Of a stretch of DNA of 64,000 nt, positions 1-8,706 are shown one piece after another. Origin of the DNA: an uncultured Bacteroidales bacterium (GTDB lineage Bacteria > Bacteroidota > Bacteroidia > Bacteroidales > F082); the NCBI GenBank assembly GCA_947303085.1, contig CAMYXP010000006.1:1-64000 (forward strand). Direction: 5' to 3'. A program made the position numbers and the translations under genes. The notes under the pieces are model-generated. The model saw only the letters and a list, made by a program, of their open reading frames with translations, was not told the DNA's origin and did no database searches. Position 1 is the first letter of the stretch. Every line of letters begins with the position of its first letter.

Positions 1-48
1 CAGGCCGATAAATCAGAAAATCACTGTGAGTTTAGGATGGCAAGTTAA
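1..48 (+). CDS. C-terminal end of an upstream gene (partial)
   Basis: The frame is open from the first base to a TAA at 46-48 and encodes only fifteen residues, ending ...CEFRMAS. It lies 30 bp upstream of hsdR on the same strand, where type I systems usually carry hsdM or hsdS. So little is visible that the product cannot be identified. That it is the previous gene of the restriction operon is inference. Confidence 0.35.
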   Translation, partial: QADKSENHCEFRMAS

Positions 49-78
49 TAAAATAGACAATAATAAAAAACACATAAT

Positions 79-3036
79 ATGGCAAGCTTTAACGAAGACA
101 ACGTAACAGAACAAATGTGCATAAGAGTGGCACAAAAATGTGGCTACACCTATGTGGACGCAGACAGTTTGCGCGAAGACAAGTCGACTGTTATTGTAGA
201 TCATTTGCTAAAAGAAGCACTGATGAAGATTAACAAGATAACTGAGGATGAAGCTCAGATTGTTATTCAGAAAGTGAAAAGCCGCATAGCTGGAGGTATG
301 AGTGGGGATATTATTACCGCCAACCAAAATCTGCGTAAGCTATTCTTCGATGAGAATAGTTTTCCGTTTGGAAAAGATGGCGATTATGTTACAATCAATT
401 TCTTCGACACGAATCCTGCTACTCATAAGCAAAACAATAGCTATGTTGTTACTAACCAATGGGAGTATCCAAAGAGCAGCTATGCAGGTGGCAAGCGACT
501 GGATGTTGTGCTTCTGATTAACGGCTTGCCGATGGTGATTTTGGAAGCAAAAACTGCTGTGAAAGCAAGTGTAACTTGGGCTGACGGCGCAAAGGACATG
601 ATAGACTATCAGAAGTCATTGCCAGAAATGTTTGTTCCGAACATCCTTAATATTGCTACTGAAGGTAAGGAGTTATATTATGCCGGTATAGGCGCTCCGC
701 TTACAAAATGGGGACCGTGGTTTGCACAGGAGAACCGTAAACATGGTGATTTGAAGAGTGTACAGGATAATCTGGCCAATCTAATAGACCCATTGAGACT
801 GTTGGATATTTACAGATTCTTCTCGGTATTTACTACAGACAAAAAATCATCTAAGAAAATAAAGATAGTATGCCGATATCAGCAATACTATGGAGGAATG
901 GCCATTGTTGAGCGTGTGATGGCACGAACTAAAACAGGTATTGGACCGAAAAAAGGTTTGATATGGCACTTCCAAGGTTCAGGCAAATCGTGGCTGATGG
1001 TGTTTGCTTCACAAATGCTGATGAAAAAGCAGGAACTGAATGCACCAACGGTGGTTATTGTGGATGATAGACGTGATTTGAGAGCACAGATTACAGGCGA
1101 CTTTACTCGTGCAGAGATTCCTAACTTGGATTTTGCATATACAAAAGAGGAACTGAAGAAATTTTTCCAGCAAGACCAAAGAAAGATTTTAATAACAACC
1201 ATCTTCTTGTTCGGTGATGCTAAAGAAGCACTTAATTTGAGAGAAAACATCATAGTTTTGGTGGATGAAGCTCACAGAACTCAAGAAGGAGATTTGGGAG
1301 AATGCATGAGAACGGCTTTGCCGAATGCGTTTTTTTTCGGTTTAACGGGTACTCCAATAAACAAAAGAGATAAAAATACATTCAAGTGTTTTGGTGCCGA
1401 CGAAGACAAAGGAGGATATATGTCGAAATATACCTTCCAAGATTCTATTGACGATGGAGCGACACTTGAACTGAATTTTAAGGAAGTGCCCGTAGAATTG
1501 CATCTCGACGAGACAAGACTTCAGGAGGCATTTGATGAAATGGCGAAGGAGCATAATCTGGATGAAGATGAAAAAGATCAGTTGACAAAAGGCACCAAGG
1601 TTGAAGCTTTCTTTACATCACCAAAGCGAATTCATGAAGTTTGTATGAATATAGTGGAGCATTACAGACAATATATAAAACCGACAGGTTTGAAATGCCA
1701 AGTAGTGGTTTATAACAGAGCATGCTGTGTGGCCTATAAAAAAGAGCTGGATACATTACTCAAAGACAGTGGTGATGAAACCGCAATAGTGATGCACACT
1801 AGTGGAGATAAGAGTAATGAGTATGCTGAATATAAACTGACGGATTTTGAGCAGGAGAAGCTGTTGGAAAAATTCCGCGACCCGCTTTCACCGTTGAAAT
1901 TTGTCATAGTAACCAGTAAACTTCTGACAGGATTTGACGCTCCGATTTTGCAATGCATGTATCTTGACAAACCTATGAAAGACCATACATTGTTACAGGC
2001 TGTTTGTCGAACCAATCGTGTTTATGAGGCACAAAAGAAATGCGGTATGATTGTGGACTATGTTGGCGTGTTCGATGATTACGCAAAATCGTTGAGGTTT
2101 GATGAAGAATCAGTTAAGACGGTTATTACTAACATCAATGAGATTAAGAAACATATTCCCGAATGGATTCAGGATTGTTTAGACTTCTTCCCGGGAGTTG
2201 ATAGAACAATTGGAGGATTCCAAGGGCTTGAACACGCTCAAGACAAATTGAGAGATGAAAAGGTAAAACAAGAATTTGGCTCACACTATCAGAGATTACA
2301 TAAGGCTTGGGAAGTTGTGTCACCAGATAATGATATATTACCATACAAATCTGATTACATTTGGCTCAGTCAAGTGTATGAAAGTGTTCGTCCTGGTTCA
2401 AGTACTGGTAACCTGATTTGGACTATTCTTGGACCTAAGACAATAGAATTGATTCATGAGAATGTAACTTCAATAGATATTGGAGAGTCAATCGAAGACT
2501 TGGTTGTGAATAGTCGCATTTTGGATGAATGCATCAATGATGACAAGAAACGTGATAGAACCATCATTGAGATTAAGAAAATGCTTGAGTTACGTTTGAG
2601 TAATCCAAAATACACAGGTTCGAAAGAGTATAAATTATTGTCGCAAAAACTCAAGGAATTGCAAGAAAGACTGCGCCAACAGCAAATTGACAGCATTGAA
2701 TTCTTGAAAGGCCTGTTGGCATTGGCCAAAGAGACGCTTGAAGTGGAACAAAAATTGGATCAACCACAAGATAAACGCCAGCAAGCTCGTGCAGCATTGA
2801 CCGAACTTTTTGAAAGCATAAAGACGCCTGAAACTCCTATTGTGGTTGAGAATGTAGTAAACGATATCGACACACAGGTGGTGGAAATTGTACGTCGATT
2901 CAACAATGCATTCAAGACCATTTCAGGACAAAACGAAGTGCGTAAAATGTTGCGTTCAATTCTTTGGCTGAAATACAAGATTAAAGATAATGATGTCTTT
3001 GAGAAGGCGTATAAGTATGTAGAGATGTACTATTAA
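79..3036 (+). CDS. hsdR: Type I restriction endonuclease R subunit
   Basis: This is the translocating and cleaving subunit of a type I restriction-modification complex. At 985 residues it has the usual HsdR length. A PD-(D/E)xK-type nuclease signature is visible as D142 followed by E156-A-K158. A superfamily 2 helicase core follows: Walker A HFQGSGKS at 297-304, DEAH at 396-399 and GLTGTP at 421-426. A helicase C-terminal part with LLTGFDAP lies near residues 615-622, then a long helical C-terminus. The ATG at 79 is the first in-frame start after the previous stop. HsdM and HsdS must lie left of the window. The next gene starts 7 bp after the stop, so the two are probably co-transcribed. Confidence 0.95.
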   Translation: MASFNEDNVTEQMCIRVAQKCGYTYVDADSLREDKSTVIVDHLLKEALMKINKITEDEAQIVIQKVKSRIAGGMSGDIITANQNLRKLFFDENSFPFGKDGDYVTINFFDTNPATHKQNNSYVVTNQWEYPKSSYAGGKRLDVVLLINGLPMVILEAKTAVKASVTWADGAKDMIDYQKSLPEMFVPNILNIATEGKELYYAGIGAPLTKWGPWFAQENRKHGDLKSVQDNLANLIDPLRLLDIYRFFSVFTTDKKSSKKIKIVCRYQQYYGGMAIVERVMARTKTGIGPKKGLIWHFQGSGKSWLMVFASQMLMKKQELNAPTVVIVDDRRDLRAQITGDFTRAEIPNLDFAYTKEELKKFFQQDQRKILITTIFLFGDAKEALNLRENIIVLVDEAHRTQEGDLGECMRTALPNAFFFGLTGTPINKRDKNTFKCFGADEDKGGYMSKYTFQDSIDDGATLELNFKEVPVELHLDETRLQEAFDEMAKEHNLDEDEKDQLTKGTKVEAFFTSPKRIHEVCMNIVEHYRQYIKPTGLKCQVVVYNRACCVAYKKELDTLLKDSGDETAIVMHTSGDKSNEYAEYKLTDFEQEKLLEKFRDPLSPLKFVIVTSKLLTGFDAPILQCMYLDKPMKDHTLLQAVCRTNRVYEAQKKCGMIVDYVGVFDDYAKSLRFDEESVKTVITNINEIKKHIPEWIQDCLDFFPGVDRTIGGFQGLEHAQDKLRDEKVKQEFGSHYQRLHKAWEVVSPDNDILPYKSDYIWLSQVYESVRPGSSTGNLIWTILGPKTIELIHENVTSIDIGESIEDLVVNSRILDECINDDKKRDRTIIEIKKMLELRLSNPKYTGSKEYKLLSQKLKELQERLRQQQIDSIEFLKGLLALAKETLEVEQKLDQPQDKRQQARAALTELFESIKTPETPIVVENVVNDIDTQVVEIVRRFNNAFKTISGQNEVRKMLRSILWLKYKIKDNDVFEKAYKYVEMYY

Positions 3037-3043
3037 AATAAAT

Positions 3044-4225
3044 ATGGCAGGGATTAAACAGGAAATAATAAAGCCATTGATTGAATGGTACATTCAGAAA
3101 GAAACTTGGCTGGATTTGGAACGCTACAAGTGGGAAGCATTCCGTATGTTTAATGAATGTTTTTATACTGATGATACAATAGATAATAGAATAAGAAATT
3201 CTTTTTCGCGAGTAGCAAACCTTTTAATATCAAAGCAGTATTATCCACTATTGATGTTTAAACAAGTAATTCCTCAAAAACCGGAATTGCTTGATATTTT
3301 ATTTGATGAAAATATAGAAATTACCAGCAGAATCACCAACTACGTGGATGGTTTTAAAGAAACCATCGAAAATATGAAGCGAGCTGGTATTTACGGATGG
3401 AATACAAAGGCAAAGATTTCTGACTATCAAGATCCACGAGCTATATCGGTTTATCTATCATTACGTTTTCCTAATAAGTATTATATCTATAAGTATGATA
3501 TTTATAAAGGTTTTGCCAATCTTATTGGTTATGATATTATTCATACTAACAAAATAGATAGAATGCTTGAGTTTTTCAAGTTGTGTGATGAAGTTAAGAA
3601 AGTACTTCTTACAAAAGAAGACTTTATCAATGACTATAAAGATTGGTTACAGAATAATGGGTATTCAGACCAGACGTATAATCTTTTGACTCAAGATTTT
3701 ATTTATTCTGTGGTAAGACACAGAGAACAGTATTCTGATGCTAAGACCAATGAAGTTTTAGAAATCGAAGCAAAGGATCTTGTATCGACAATAGCAAAAC
3801 ATACTATACAGAAAGTTGGTAAGAAGATTGATTTTGTAAAACGTGATGAACGTAACAGAGGTCTTGGAAAAGAAGGCGAGTTGTGGGTGCTGAATTATGA
3901 AAAAGAAAGAACGAAAGGCAAAGCCGTTGTTCATATTTCGGAAGAGCAAGGAGATGGAGCCGGTTATGATATTTTATCAGTTGAAGATGATGGTATTACA
4001 CCACGATATATCGAAGTAAAGACAACAACTGGAGGAATAGACACACCATTTTTCTTTTCGGATAACGAGTTACAGTTTAGCATAGAGCACAAGGAAAATT
4101 ACTATATCTATCGAATATATGATTTCGGTAAGGAGAATAATTTGGCAATAATTCATGGAGGGCTAGATGAGATTGATGCTCAACCGGTGTCGTATAGATG
4201 TGTATTAAAAAAGATTACAGTGTAA
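3044..4225 (+). CDS. DUF3883 domain protein linked to the type I R-M system
   Basis: This 393-residue protein has an uncharacterised, mostly helical N-terminal part of about 260 residues. Its C-terminal domain (about 270-393) carries the DUF3883 pattern: GKEGELWV, then GAGYDILS, then PRYIEVKTTTGG. The D...E-x-K arrangement resembles PD-(D/E)xK nuclease folds, so a nuclease-like role is plausible but not shown. DUF3883 proteins are repeatedly found in defence loci. It begins 7 bp after hsdR and is surely in the same operon, so I read it as an accessory defence component. No signal peptide or membrane segment is seen. Confidence 0.75.
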   Translation: MAGIKQEIIKPLIEWYIQKETWLDLERYKWEAFRMFNECFYTDDTIDNRIRNSFSRVANLLISKQYYPLLMFKQVIPQKPELLDILFDENIEITSRITNYVDGFKETIENMKRAGIYGWNTKAKISDYQDPRAISVYLSLRFPNKYYIYKYDIYKGFANLIGYDIIHTNKIDRMLEFFKLCDEVKKVLLTKEDFINDYKDWLQNNGYSDQTYNLLTQDFIYSVVRHREQYSDAKTNEVLEIEAKDLVSTIAKHTIQKVGKKIDFVKRDERNRGLGKEGELWVLNYEKERTKGKAVVHISEEQGDGAGYDILSVEDDGITPRYIEVKTTTGGIDTPFFFSDNELQFSIEHKENYYIYRIYDFGKENNLAIIHGGLDEIDAQPVSYRCVLKKITV

Positions 4226-4271
4226 CTAGATTTTCTAGACCGCTGACGCTCAGCTAGCTTTCTAGTTTAGA

Positions 4272-4302
4272 AGCTTAATAGCTTAGTAGCTTAAAGCTTA
4301 AT
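4272..4302. repeat. Tandem AGCTTAAT-type octamers
   Basis: Four consecutive units (AGCTTAAT, AGCTTAGT, AGCTTAA, AGCTTAAT) lie downstream of the DUF3883 gene. They follow a CTAG-rich stretch at 4227-4264. They could be a simple-sequence tract or part of a weak terminator, and no function is evident. Confidence 0.7.
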
Positions 4303-4326
4303 AGGACAAATAATTTTAAAAATAGT

Positions 4327-4355
4327 TTTGTGTTTAGAAAAAAGTTGTAAATTTG
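4327..4355 (+). promoter_or_regulatory. Bacteroidota-type promoter of the Fic gene
   Basis: A TTTG at 4327-4330 is followed after 17 bp by TAAATTTG at 4348-4355, matching the -33 TTTG and -7 TAnnTTTG elements of the Bacteroidota primary sigma factor. Transcription would begin near 4362, giving a leader of about 62 nt before the Fic ATG. Confidence 0.6.
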
Positions 4356-4365
4356 CGCCTTGAAA

Positions 4366-4397
4366 GTGGTATATTACCACCTGTAATGGTGGTTTTT
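4366..4397 (+). promoter_or_regulatory. Overlapping dyad and terminator-like hairpin in the Fic leader
   Basis: A dyad GTGGTA-TAT-TACCAC spans 4366-4380. Its right arm overlaps the left arm of a second hairpin, ACCACC (4376-4381) pairing with GGTGGT (4388-4393), which runs straight into a T tract. The two structures cannot form together. The first could be an operator dyad or an antiterminator and the second an intrinsic terminator. Regulation is inferred from sequence only. Confidence 0.5.
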
Positions 4398-4423
4398 GAT
4401 ATTTTTATATAAAATGATTTAAT

Positions 4424-5500
4424 ATGGCGAAAGAAAGGCTGAATGATTTATTGGAACAGTGGAAGGCGCTACAACCTCTTACAGAGACACAACAGAACAA
4501 TTTGAGTAGGCGGTTTACGGTTGAGTATAATTACAACAGTAATCATATTGAAGGCAATACGCTTACATACGGTCAGACTGAGCTTTTGCTTATGTTTGGT
4601 GCTGTTAGCGGTGAGGGACATCTGCAAGATTTTACAGAGATGAAGGCCAGTCAGGTGGGATTGGAAATGATGAGCCAGGAGGTAAGAGAAGGGAATATGC
4701 CTCTGACGCAACACTTTATCAGAACGCTTCATAAAACTTTATTAAGAGATGACTATACTGTATATCGCAATCTGCCAGGCGGACAACAGACAAGCTATGT
4801 AATACATGCAGGTCAATACAAAACACGACCAAACAGTGTGATTACACGCTATGGAGACCGTTTTGATTATGCTTCGCCTGAAGAGACGCCTGCACTAATG
4901 ACAGATCTTGTCAACTGGTATAACGATGCTGAGAAGTCGGGCAAGTATTCAGTAGTGGAGCTTGCGGCATTGTTTCATTATCGATATATCCGTATCCACC
5001 CATTTGAGGATGGTAATGGCAGAATAGCCCGTTTGATGGTGAACTACATATTGGCTCGTCATGGATGGCCAATGATTGTTGTGAGAAGCAGAAAAAAGCA
5101 GGATTATTTGGAAGCATTGCATAAAACAGATATGGTTGTTGGCCCGGTGCCTTCGGAAGGAGCTCGCGCCAGTTTGACAAAGGCAAGGAATTTTGTGAAG
5201 TATTTTACGAAACTGGTGGAAGACGAGTTGGCTTACAACATAGCTTTTATTGAAAACAAAGACGAAAATGTGTGGTGGTATGATGGCGAGAAAATAGCTT
5301 TTCGGTCACCTAATGCTTCGAGATTGCTTGGTATTCTTAAAGACAATCCATATATCACATTGGTGAAACTGTCGGAAGAGATTGGCATAAACATGTCGGC
5401 CATACAAAAGCTTATTGAAAGCATGGTTGAAAAAGGTTATATCCAGCGCCGTGATACTGACAAATCGTGGCTTGTTTTGGCATCTTCAGTTATAAAATAA
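4424..5500 (+). CDS. Fic family protein (predicted AMP transferase)
   Basis: Fic enzymes usually transfer AMP from ATP to a hydroxyl on a target protein. The 358-residue protein has the catalytic motif HPFEDGNGR at 192-200, intact including the histidine. An N-terminal S39-x3-E43-G44 matches the (S/T)xxxE(G/N) autoinhibitory helix, which makes it a class II, self-inhibited Fic protein. The last 65 residues or so (ITLVKLSEEIGINMSAIQKLIESMVEKG) look like a winged helix DNA-binding domain, so it may bind its own operator. It stands alone, converges with the DUF3987 gene across a shared terminator, and sits among defence and mobile genes. The target is unknown. Confidence 0.9.
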   Translation: MAKERLNDLLEQWKALQPLTETQQNNLSRRFTVEYNYNSNHIEGNTLTYGQTELLLMFGAVSGEGHLQDFTEMKASQVGLEMMSQEVREGNMPLTQHFIRTLHKTLLRDDYTVYRNLPGGQQTSYVIHAGQYKTRPNSVITRYGDRFDYASPEETPALMTDLVNWYNDAEKSGKYSVVELAALFHYRYIRIHPFEDGNGRIARLMVNYILARHGWPMIVVRSRKKQDYLEALHKTDMVVGPVPSEGARASLTKARNFVKYFTKLVEDELAYNIAFIENKDENVWWYDGEKIAFRSPNASRLLGILKDNPYITLVKLSEEIGINMSAIQKLIESMVEKGYIQRRDTDKSWLVLASSVIK

Positions 5501-5520
5501 TAGCGACAGTTCGGACGAAG

Positions 5521-5548
5521 AAAAAAGCCTCGGTTGAGGCTTTTTTTT
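5521..5548. terminator. Bidirectional intrinsic terminator
   Basis: AAAAAAGCCTC, loop GGTT, GAGGCTTTTTT form an 11-bp stem flanked by A and T tracts, so it works in both directions. It separates the convergent Fic and DUF3987 genes and abuts the DUF3987 stop codon. Confidence 0.9.
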
Positions 5549-7400
5549 ATTTTTGAGGTTTGATATAGCTGCCGTAGGCGGGATGCTGGAGCTGGCCGGA
5601 GGCGCAGAGACGGTGGATGTAGGACTCGGCGGTGCGAGGTGTGATGCGGAGCTGCTGGGCGACGGAGAGATAGGTTTGGCGATCGAACTCGGCTGGGAGG
5701 CTGTTGAGGAAACTGGACATATTGACATTGGGACGATGGGAGGCGGTGTCGGGCTCGGAGGTTGGGAGATTGCTGAAGACGTGGGCGGTGTGCTGAAGGA
5801 GCACACGAGCCATGATGAGAGAGGTGCGGAAGTCGGTGTCGGAACAGAGGGCGACAGGAGTGATGGCGACGCCATCCATGAAGCGGAGCGTGGTGAGAAT
5901 CATGGCCAGACGGAAGGTGATGAGACCAAGACGACGGACGGAGGCTACGATATCCAAACCGAAGAGAGAGGAATACTGGAGCTGGACATCGCCAAAGAAC
6001 TGGTTGAACTCGAGCTGCTGAGGGGCGGTGAGCGAGAAACGGATGGGCTGTGACTGCTGAAGCGTTTGATAGAACTCGAAGAAACGATGGCCAAGATGCT
6101 CGAAATACTGGTCGATAGTGTTGTCGGAGGCGGCGAAGACGTTGAGCCATTCGAGGATAAGACTTTTGTTGTAGAAGATGAAGCGGCTGAAGAGACCGTT
6201 TTCGGCATCGGGGATGAGCGAGAGAACTTGACGGGGAGTGCCGGAGAGCAGAGCCGAGAGGCGAGGACGGGCGAGCTCGACAAACTCACGGTCTTTGCGA
6301 CGTGTATATGATATCATTTCATGATGGAAAGCCTTGCGGAAGCCATCGGAGAAGTTGCCATAGTCGGACTTGAAGGTGTTGGCGAGGGTGTCGCCCTCGG
6401 TTTCGAGGATGATGCCGATGCCTTGGTTGTCGTTGAGCATCTGATAGACAGCGGTGGCGGAGCTGTTGGCAGGGATGAGAAGGGTGCGGATTGGAGGTTC
6501 GGCAGGCTGCTCGTGTGATTTCTTATCTTGATTGTATTCGTTGAGCTGGCGATGGTATTCTTCCATTTCCAACTTATTGAGCTGCTTGAGGTTGTCGTGG
6601 ATGGGCTTGATGAGATAGCGGCAGGAGGTGAGACGGCCTTTGCCAGCGGAGGCTGGGGCAGAGACGAAGGTGAAGAGGTTGGGGAAGACTTCGCGCTCGG
6701 CATAGATGCCTGAGACGTTGGGGAGGCAGGCGGAGATGGCGGTGAGGGAACCGAGGATGAGGAGGTCGGCGTCTTCGTAGTTGGAGGCTTTGGAGATGAT
6801 GTCATTTAAGAAACCTGGCAATAAGCTGTAGATTTCATTAGAAAAAGTTGGCAATGGATCGGAGGATTCCGAAGATTCACATGATTCCGAAGATTCCGAA
6901 ACTTGGGAATTTGAAATAGGACTAATAGGGCCAATAGGACGAATAGGGGCTTTAGAGGCAGTAGGGGCTTTAGGGAGAGAGATGCCAGCTTGTTTTGCCA
7001 AGTGAAATAAGGTGTTGATGGTGATGCCAGAGCCGTGGGAGCGCAGACAAGCAGTAAACTGCTTATCGGCTTCGCGTTCATCATAGGCACTGTAGAAGCG
7101 AGACAGGCGATGGAAATAGGAGCGGCCACCTTCTCCGAGGGCGTCAGCGAGGGCGAAGGCAAGGTCACGCCATTCGCTGTAGCTTGGAGCTATATCAGCT
7201 GAAGCGGATTCAACGGAGCAGACAAGCTGCTCGATTTCGGTTTCAAGATCGGAGAACTCGGAGTACTGGGAGCACTCGGGGGAGGATGAGACAGGAGGCT
7301 CTGGCGAGCCTCCTTTTTCGGTATTCGGGATAACGGGATTAGGGGATAACGAACTTTTTTTCTTTTCCAACCATTCTGAAGGATTAAAATCTTTCTTCAT
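5547..7400 (-). CDS. DUF3987 primase/helicase-like mobile-element protein
   Basis: The 617-residue protein starts with a PriCT-2-like segment (about 71-137, YSEWRDLAFALADALGEGG and following). A serine/proline-rich linker follows (about 138-185), encoded by a near-repetitive GATTCCGAA stretch. The DUF3987 domain covers most of the rest. A degenerate phosphate-binding loop SAPASAGKG lies near 247-255. Such proteins are typical cargo of Bacteroidota integrative elements and are thought to act in element replication. The start overlaps the preceding VirE-N gene stop by 4 bp (ATGA type), so the two are translationally coupled. Role beyond the family resemblance is inference. Confidence 0.8.
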   Translation of the reverse strand: MKKDFNPSEWLEKKKSSLSPNPVIPNTEKGGSPEPPVSSSPECSQYSEFSDLETEIEQLVCSVESASADIAPSYSEWRDLAFALADALGEGGRSYFHRLSRFYSAYDEREADKQFTACLRSHGSGITINTLFHLAKQAGISLPKAPTASKAPIRPIGPISPISNSQVSESSESCESSESSDPLPTFSNEIYSLLPGFLNDIISKASNYEDADLLILGSLTAISACLPNVSGIYAEREVFPNLFTFVSAPASAGKGRLTSCRYLIKPIHDNLKQLNKLEMEEYHRQLNEYNQDKKSHEQPAEPPIRTLLIPANSSATAVYQMLNDNQGIGIILETEGDTLANTFKSDYGNFSDGFRKAFHHEMISYTRRKDREFVELARPRLSALLSGTPRQVLSLIPDAENGLFSRFIFYNKSLILEWLNVFAASDNTIDQYFEHLGHRFFEFYQTLQQSQPIRFSLTAPQQLEFNQFFGDVQLQYSSLFGLDIVASVRRLGLITFRLAMILTTLRFMDGVAITPVALCSDTDFRTSLIMARVLLQHTAHVFSNLPTSEPDTASHRPNVNMSSFLNSLPAEFDRQTYLSVAQQLRITPRTAESYIHRLCASGQLQHPAYGSYIKPQK

Positions 7401-7966
7401 AATTCGAGGATTTTAGGGTTGATGAAACAATCGGGATCGTGGGGGAGGAAGCAGGCGCGGGAGATGTCTTTGCCGGAGGGATCGACTTCGAGACCATAAT
7501 CTAATTTAAGATAGTTTTGAATGGCGAGGAAATAATCCAAGTGAGAGGCTTTCGAGAGGTCGATAGCGACTATCCATTTGAGACCATCGCCGGAAGGAGA
7601 GGTGAAGAGAAGCTGCGTTTCGAAGTATTGGTCGAGCATGAGGGCGGCACGGACTTCGAGGAGATTTTCGAGGTGGTCGAAATCGAGACACATCAAACCT
7701 GAATGCTCAATGAGCGCTTTGTCGGAGCGGGTTTCGAAGAGGCCGGAGAAGGTGCAATAATCGAAGTTGGCTGCTTTGAAGAGGCGAGCCGTCTTGGGGT
7801 CGTTTTGCTTGATGAGGCGGAGCTTTTGGGTGGCTTCGCGGGCATCGGGACCAGTGATGTAGCGATAAGCATCAGCCAGAGTGAATCTGGCTGACGGATG
7901 TGTGTTTTTGACAGGCTTCGGGAAGAAAGAGAAGCGAGTGAGGGTGTTATTTGATGATGATTTCAT
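7397..7966 (-). CDS. VirE N-terminal / BT4734-BF3469 family protein
   Basis: This 189-residue protein resembles the VirE-N (BT4734/BF3469) family that pairs with DUF3987 primases on Bacteroidota mobile elements. Visible features are GLMCLDFDHLEN (residues about 90-101), FTSPSGDGLKWIV (121-133) and DISRACFLPHDPDCFINP near the end. These resemble the acidic and glycine-rich motifs of primase-polymerase folds. I chose the ATG at 7966. The longer open frame upstream runs back through the overlapping HTH gene and is not needed. It overlaps the next gene by 4 bp and the previous one by 20 bp. Confidence 0.7.
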   Translation of the reverse strand: MKSSSNNTLTRFSFFPKPVKNTHPSARFTLADAYRYITGPDAREATQKLRLIKQNDPKTARLFKAANFDYCTFSGLFETRSDKALIEHSGLMCLDFDHLENLLEVRAALMLDQYFETQLLFTSPSGDGLKWIVAIDLSKASHLDYFLAIQNYLKLDYGLEVDPSGKDISRACFLPHDPDCFINPKILEL

Positions 7967-8192
7967 GGCTGAAGTCGATTGCTGATGGAACATAATTGTC
8001 GGCAAGGTATTGCTGGATATCCTGACGGCGGTAATATATCTTATTGTTAATCCTCGAATAAGGCAGGGTGTTGTTGGCACGGAGCGTTTGGAGGGTGCGG
8101 CTGCTGATGTGGAGGAGATGGATGACGGCATAGTTGTCGATCCAGTCTTCGATTTTAGTTTCGGCCACTTGTTTTTTGAGTTCAGCGTCCAT
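7947..8192 (-). CDS. Small helix-turn-helix protein (excisionase-like)
   Basis: The protein is 81 residues. Residues about 15-70 (IEDWIDNYAVIHLLHISSRT, then the LRANNTLPYSRINNKIYYRR stretch) form a MerR/excisionase-type helix-turn-helix with a wing. Such proteins bind DNA at element ends or promoters. Unusually for this genome it has a strong AGGAGG Shine-Dalgarno just upstream of the ATG at 8192, within the overlapping end of the previous gene. That supports this start and suggests coupled translation. It is the second of two adjacent HTH genes. Confidence 0.7.
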   Translation of the reverse strand: MDAELKKQVAETKIEDWIDNYAVIHLLHISSRTLQTLRANNTLPYSRINNKIYYRRQDIQQYLADNYVPSAIDFSHEIIIK

Positions 8193-8487
8193 TGCGACCT
8201 CCTTTCTGCATGCAATAAGCGTTGGCGCGCATGCTGATTTCCTCGTCGGTGGCGATGCGGTTGCTCTGGAGCCAGTCTTCGAGTTCCTTGCGGTTGAAGT
8301 AGCACATTTTTCCGGCAGGTTTGAAATGCGGAATCTGACGGCGCATGGTGAGCTTATAGAGATAGGATTTAGAGAAACCACAGTAAGCTGCTGCCTCGTC
8401 GCTGGTGAGGACTTCTTTGAAACAATTGATGATACTAGCTTTGACTTGTTCGGCAAGTTGATTAAGATCTTCTGACATAACATACAT
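8182..8487 (-). CDS. Helix-turn-helix protein (AlpA/HTH_17-like)
   Basis: The 101-residue protein contains the pattern LTSDEAAAYCGFSKSYLYKL followed by a wing ending in CYFNRKELEDWLQSNRI, typical of excisionase-family HTH_17 domains. It is the first gene of the minus-strand run ending in the DUF3987 gene. It is preceded by a repeat-rich operator region at 8600-8686, which it may bind. A second ATG at 8478 is an alternative start. It overlaps the next HTH gene by 11 bp. Confidence 0.7.
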   Translation of the reverse strand: MYVMSEDLNQLAEQVKASIINCFKEVLTSDEAAAYCGFSKSYLYKLTMRRQIPHFKPAGKMCYFNRKELEDWLQSNRIATDEEISMRANAYCMQKGGRNGR

Positions 8488-8599
8488 TTTTTTGATAGAA
8501 GATTTGGGCTGTCCGGGGATGCGGGGTCAACTTCCGACCCCCATGTTTGCCCATGTGACGATCATAGCGTTGACCTTTACTATGATTGGAATCACATTG

Positions 8600-8686
8600 C
8601 AAAAATAGAGGGTAACGGAAAGCAAAAATAGTGTGCCTGACAAGCACACTATTAAGCACAATATTTGGGAAATTAGGCACACTGTT
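8600..8686 (-). promoter_or_regulatory. Tandem minus-strand promoters with GCACACTATT operator repeats
   Basis: Two minus-strand TATTTTTG boxes lie at 8600-8607 and 8623-8630. The second overlaps a 10-bp inverted repeat, AATAGTGTGC (8627-8636) and GCACACTATT (8644-8653). Further half-sites GCACAATATT (8656-8665) and GCACACTGTT (8677-8686) follow. A separate hairpin GGGGTC/GACCCC lies at 8523-8541 in the leader. The pattern fits an autoregulated promoter for the HTH gene run or an excisionase binding site. The region 8488-8706 holds no gene. Confidence 0.5.
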
Positions 8687-8706
8687 AGGACATTGCCTAA
8701 TGGCTT

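Noticed and set aside
2760..2978. Minus-strand open frames throughout hsdR
   Set aside because: They are short shadows of the hsdR frame without motifs.
5553..6053. Long plus-strand open frame (166 codons) opposite the DUF3987 gene
   Set aside because: It is the complement of a well-supported domain on the other strand, and its product is an unlikely glycine/glutamate-rich sequence.
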